Shown piece after piece: positions 61,107-64,000 of a DNA stretch of 64,000 bases (positions are counted from its first letter, which is position 1; every line of letters begins with the position of its first letter). Made by a program: the position numbers and the translations under genes. The notes under the pieces are model-generated. The model did not search any database and was not told where the DNA came from. It saw only the letters and a program-made list of their open reading frames with translations. Origin of the DNA: Chitinophaga alhagiae. Lineage in GTDB: Bacteria; Bacteroidota; Bacteroidia; Chitinophagales; Chitinophagaceae. The DNA lies in contig NZ_QXMH01000001.1 in NCBI RefSeq assembly GCF_003568665.1, positions 2,600,084 to 2,664,083 on the forward strand, written 5' to 3'.

Positions 61107-62600
61107 ATGGATCGAATTAAACTGAAACTGTTATATCTGTGCTGCTGCCTGCTGGTAGCAACCGGCCTCGCAGCGCAGGACGCGTCGTATTTTGTATACA
61201 TCCAGCACGAAAAACAGCAACCCTTCTACGTAAAGCTCAACGGCAAGCTGCTCAGCTCGTCTACCCGCGGCTACGTGATACTTCCCCGCCTGCAGGCCGG
61301 CAAGGTGCCCGTTACCATCGGTTTTCCCAAAAGCGAGGCGCCGGAACAGCATTATGTGATACGCCTCACCGGCAAGCGGGATTACGGTTTCCTGCTGAAA
61401 GGCAACGGGGATAAGGATTATGCTTTGTATGACCTGCAGACCTTTGCCTCCCTGAAATCGGCCGGCGGCGCTGTAGAAGAAGAAGCGCCGGAAGAGGGAA
61501 CGGCCAGCGTAACGGTGGCCCGCATTTCCAGTGATACGGCCACCCCGGAGCAAAAGGCCATGATGGACAATGTGCAGGCCGATGTGGAGGCCGCCCTGCA
61601 TAAATCAGCAGATACCGGTCCCCGGAAAAAAAGCAGTTTTGCGGAAGCGCTGGATAAAGTGGTGATAGATGACCGGCCCGAAGATATGCCGCTGGAAGCT
61701 CCCAAACCTACACCCAAACCCGCCGCGCCGCCCGTAGAAACGGTGCCTGTGGCTACTATAACGGATGATGCCACCGAAGCGCCCGCTAAAAAGCCGGCCC
61801 GCGGCAAACGCAACCGCTCCAGGGAGCGGGAACCGCTGACGGCTGAAGAAAAAGAACTGCTGAGCAGTGTGCTGGAAGATGAAAAGAAAGCCGCCGCTGA
61901 CGAGGCACTGGCCGAGGCGGCCGCCGAGAAGCCCGCGGTTGTTGAAGAAACGGGCCCTCCACCGGTGAAAAAGGAGAAAAAACCTAAAAAGAAGAAGGAA
62001 GGCCCTGAGCCGGAGTTCATTGATTTTGGGGAGTCTGGCGCCGCGCCTGCCGCTGCCAAAGCAGCAGAAACAGTGGTTGAAACAGCACCGGTGATAGCAG
62101 ACGGGGAAGAGAAGCCTGAAGTGAGCGCCAAAGAGGCCCGGGAAGCCCGGCGGCTGAAGAGGAAGGCGGAGCGTGAGGCGGCAGACAGGGAGGCCCTGCT
62201 GAAAGACAGCCTGGCCAATGCGGAGTTTTACGGGGATACCGAAATAGGCGCCAAAGCCAAAAAAGAAGAGAAAGAGAAGAAACCTGCCATAGCCATGGTG
62301 AACTCCGATTGCGGCAAGGTGCTGGAAGTAGACGCTTTCCGCAAGCTGCTGCGCACCATGAACAGCAAAAAGAAAGATGAGGACATGGTAGATGCCTTCC
62401 GCCGCAGCGTTCGCAGCGTGTGCGTGAGCACAGAGCAGATACGGGCGCTGACGCAGCTGATATCAACGGAAGACAACCGTTACCAGTTGCTGGACGCCGC
62501 CTATCCCCGCACGTATGACTCGCAGAATTACGCGGACCTGGAAGACCTGTTGAAAGACGATTATTACAAGGGCCGTTTCAAGGCGCTGATCAAAAGATAA
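61107..62600 (+). CDS. DUF4476 domain protein with long Ala/Glu/Lys/Pro-rich middle
   Basis: This 497-aa protein has a signal peptide (C-C-C-L-L-V-A-T-G-L-A-A-Q). An N-terminal beta-rich domain of about 110 aa follows (Y-F-V-Y-I-Q-H-E, F-Y-V-K-L-N-G-K-L-L-S-S). A long low-complexity charged segment spans about 115-390. A C-terminal DUF4476 domain ends the protein (C-G-K-V-L-E-V-D-A-F-R-K-L-L, L-D-A-A-Y-P-R-T-Y-D). DUF4476 is common in Bacteroidota and of unknown function. I start at M-D-R-I-K-L-K, 20 bases after the biotinyl gene; the longer frame overlaps that gene. Confidence 0.88.
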   Translation: MDRIKLKLLYLCCCLLVATGLAAQDASYFVYIQHEKQQPFYVKLNGKLLSSSTRGYVILPRLQAGKVPVTIGFPKSEAPEQHYVIRLTGKRDYGFLLKGNGDKDYALYDLQTFASLKSAGGAVEEEAPEEGTASVTVARISSDTATPEQKAMMDNVQADVEAALHKSADTGPRKKSSFAEALDKVVIDDRPEDMPLEAPKPTPKPAAPPVETVPVATITDDATEAPAKKPARGKRNRSREREPLTAEEKELLSSVLEDEKKAAADEALAEAAAEKPAVVEETGPPPVKKEKKPKKKKEGPEPEFIDFGESGAAPAAAKAAETVVETAPVIADGEEKPEVSAKEAREARRLKRKAEREAADREALLKDSLANAEFYGDTEIGAKAKKEEKEKKPAIAMVNSDCGKVLEVDAFRKLLRTMNSKKKDEDMVDAFRRSVRSVCVSTEQIRALTQLISTEDNRYQLLDAAYPRTYDSQNYADLEDLLKDDYYKGRFKALIKR

Positions 62601-62620
62601 AGCGGGTTGCTGACAATATT

Positions 62621-62666
62621 GCAAATGGTGAACGGAAGCCTGGCTTGGTTCACCATTTGCCGTTTT
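62621..62666 (+). terminator. Terminator after the DUF4476 gene
   Basis: A perfect 13-bp stem (62621-62633 with 62648-62660) followed by CGTTTT, 24 bases before truA. Confidence 0.8.
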
Positions 62667-62689
62667 AAAAATCCCTACTTTCGCGCATC

Positions 62690-63430
62690 ATGGCCAGGTA
62701 TTTTTTAGAAGTTGCTTACATGGGGGACCGTTACAGCGGTTTCCAGGTGCAGGAAAATGCGCATACGGTACAGGCTGAAATAGACCGTGCCGTAAGCCTG
62801 CTGATGCGGGTGCCGGTGGTGACCACGGGCTCCAGCCGTACAGACGCCGGCGTGCATGCCCGGCAGAACTTCTTGCACTTTGATATGGAACTGCCGCTGC
62901 ATCCGCAGTTTGTGTACAAGATGAACGCTATTCTGCCGCCAGACATAGTGCTGAAGGGCGTTTACCCGGTAGGGGAGGCGGTACACAGCCGCTTTGCTGC
63001 TACGGGCCGTGCTTACGAGTACACCTTGTATACGTTTAAAGACCCGTTCATGCGTGACCGCGGTTATTATTTCCCGTACCGGATGAATATGGATGATCTG
63101 CATGCTGCGGCGGAGATCCTGAAGGAGTACCGGGATTTCAGCACTTTTTCCAAAAGGAACACGCAGGTGAGGACCTTCAATTGCACCATTGAACATTCCG
63201 GCTGGACGGAAGGTGAGGGGCGTATAGTCTATAACGTGAGTGCCAACCGTTTTTTGCGTGGCATGGTGCGGGGGCTGGTAGGCACCATGCTGCGGGTGGG
63301 CCGCGGAAAACTTACGCTGGAGGAGTTCAGGGCGGTGATAGAGAGCAAAGACTGTACACAGGCGGATTTTGCGGTGCCGCCACAGGGCCTGTGCCTGATG
63401 CAGGTGAAGTATCCCGAAGGCACTTACTGA
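62690..63430 (+). CDS. truA: tRNA pseudouridine(38-40) synthase TruA
   Basis: This 246-aa protein has the TruA signature S-S-R-T-D-A-G-V-H-A with catalytic Asp52, the opening Y-M-G-D-R-Y-S-G-F-Q-V-Q, and N-R-F-L-R-G-M-V-R near 185. It modifies uridines 38-40 in the anticodon arm of many tRNAs. It stands alone between the DUF4476 terminator and the rRNA promoter region. Confidence 0.96.
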   Translation: MARYFLEVAYMGDRYSGFQVQENAHTVQAEIDRAVSLLMRVPVVTTGSSRTDAGVHARQNFLHFDMELPLHPQFVYKMNAILPPDIVLKGVYPVGEAVHSRFAATGRAYEYTLYTFKDPFMRDRGYYFPYRMNMDDLHAAAEILKEYRDFSTFSKRNTQVRTFNCTIEHSGWTEGEGRIVYNVSANRFLRGMVRGLVGTMLRVGRGKLTLEEFRAVIESKDCTQADFAVPPQGLCLMQVKYPEGTY

Positions 63431-63546
63431 GTGTGCTGCACGTTTTTTTCAAAAAATGTTTACTTACTGAATCCCTTTATGGCAGGGCTTTACAGCCGTT
63501 CCGGATTGCTCTCCGTTTGTTTTCAGGAAAAAACTTTCGGAAAACA

Positions 63547-63579
63547 TTTGGAAGTAAAGCGAAAAAGTCTCTACCTTTG
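63547..63579 (+). promoter_or_regulatory. Predicted rRNA operon promoter P1
   Basis: TTTG (63547-63550) and TACCTTTG (63572-63579), spacer 21 bases, both perfect. The sequence following the -7 box (CATCCCGCTAACAACGGAAA) resembles that of P2. Confidence 0.75.
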
Positions 63580-63715
63580 CATCCCGCTAACAACGGAAAA
63601 CACATAGTTCTTTACAGCTTTTTTTCTTCCTTTCTGCATAGCTCAAATTGTTGCTGGTAGTGGTTTTCCGGGAATCCTGATCGAAAAAATAAGGTCAAAA
63701 AATTCTTCAGAAAAA

Positions 63716-63747
63716 TTTGGTTGAAAATAAAATGTTCGCTACCTTTG
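63716..63747 (+). promoter_or_regulatory. Predicted rRNA operon promoter P2
   Basis: TTTG (63716-63719) and TACCTTTG (63740-63747), spacer 20 bases, both perfect. The same start-site context as P1 follows (CACCCGCGTTAAAACGGAAA). Confidence 0.8.
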
Positions 63748-64000
63748 CACCCGCGTTAAAACGGAAAGAAACAGTGCAGGGCGGCAAAACAACAAAAGTT
63801 CTTAAAAACATAACAGAGATGCAGGCATAGGGCCTGGAGGTTCGCAACCTTGGCATCTTACAAGATTAACCGTTTTACGGAACGCAGGAATGTGTTGCCG
63901 TGGTTAAGCAAGGTCTTTGAAAGATTGGAAACAACAGCACGTTACAAGCAATTGTAACAAACAGGTAATGTTAGCGAAAAACATTAATTGAATAACGTCT
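63748..64000 (+). other. Probable 16S rRNA leader (gene starts beyond the window)
   Basis: About 250 bases without a coding frame follow two strong stable-RNA promoters. A boxA-like GGTCTTTGAAAG at about 63912-63923 fits an rRNA antitermination leader. No mature 16S 5' sequence is reached before the window ends. Confidence 0.6.

Noticed and set aside
63391..63660. 89-codon plus-strand open frame after truA
   Set aside because: It overlaps the truA end and the P1 rRNA promoter, and its composition is not protein-like.

Overview
The window looks like a chromosomal segment of a Bacteroidota bacterium, most probably a Chitinophagaceae member such as a Chitinophaga relative. The taxon is inferred from gene content and was not computed. 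The evidence is three SusC/SusD outer-membrane nutrient uptake pairs, many lipoproteins, promoters of the Bacteroidota type (TTTG about 20 bases before TAnnTTTG), few strong Shine-Dalgarno sequences, and families common in this phylum (DUF4476, CHRD, DUF1835, GH109-like oxidoreductases). Most of the window is GC-rich. The block from about 40.1 to 44.2 kb is clearly AT-rich and looks like an accessory insertion.

Layout. 0-1 kb: the end of an ECF sigma factor, a single-domain response regulator, and the decayed start of a TonB-dependent receptor. 1-9.8 kb (minus): polysaccharide utilisation locus 1, with SusC, SusD, an esterase, a GH109-like Gfo/Idh/MocA protein and NagB, next to a divergent LacI-type regulator. 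A palindrome over the predicted susC -7 box is its candidate operator. 11-14 kb: a lipoprotein, a glycerophosphodiesterase, a CHAD protein and a pentapeptide-repeat protein. 14.2-17.4 kb: a MurNAc operon (DeoR regulator, SSS symporter, MurQ). 17.5-22 kb: a large AsmA-like protein and a convergent Ada repair protein. 22-30 kb: SusC/SusD pair 2 with a divergent ROK regulator and a GH13 alpha-glucosidase. 30.4-39.7 kb: locus 3, with SusC, SusD, a clan GH-A glycosidase, an EEP-type phosphodiesterase fused to six FG-GAP repeats, and a secreted GDPD. This suggests use of a phosphodiester-containing glycan or glycolipid.

40.1-44.2 kb: the AT-rich island. It holds a COG1373/DUF4143 ATPase with a C9 tract, a translationally coupled pair (325-aa soluble protein plus 174-aa four-helix membrane protein, RexAB-like in layout), and an all-alpha protein. 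Hairpins and a tRNA-Glu gene border it. This is the best candidate in the window for an undescribed, possibly antiphage, system.

44.4-64 kb: housekeeping and peptide or D-amino-acid metabolism. It contains gapA, pgk, an M20 peptidase, a response regulator, lemA with two TPM-domain genes, a 66-bp tandem repeat, DUF1835 and CHRD proteins, and a four-gene minus-strand operon (GntP permease, RidA, D-serine dehydratase/D-threonine aldolase-like enzyme, M19 dipeptidase). These are followed by an M1 aminopeptidase, a biotinyl carrier protein, a DUF4476 protein and truA. The last 450 bases carry two tandem rRNA-type promoters and a leader, so a 16S rRNA gene probably begins just beyond the window.
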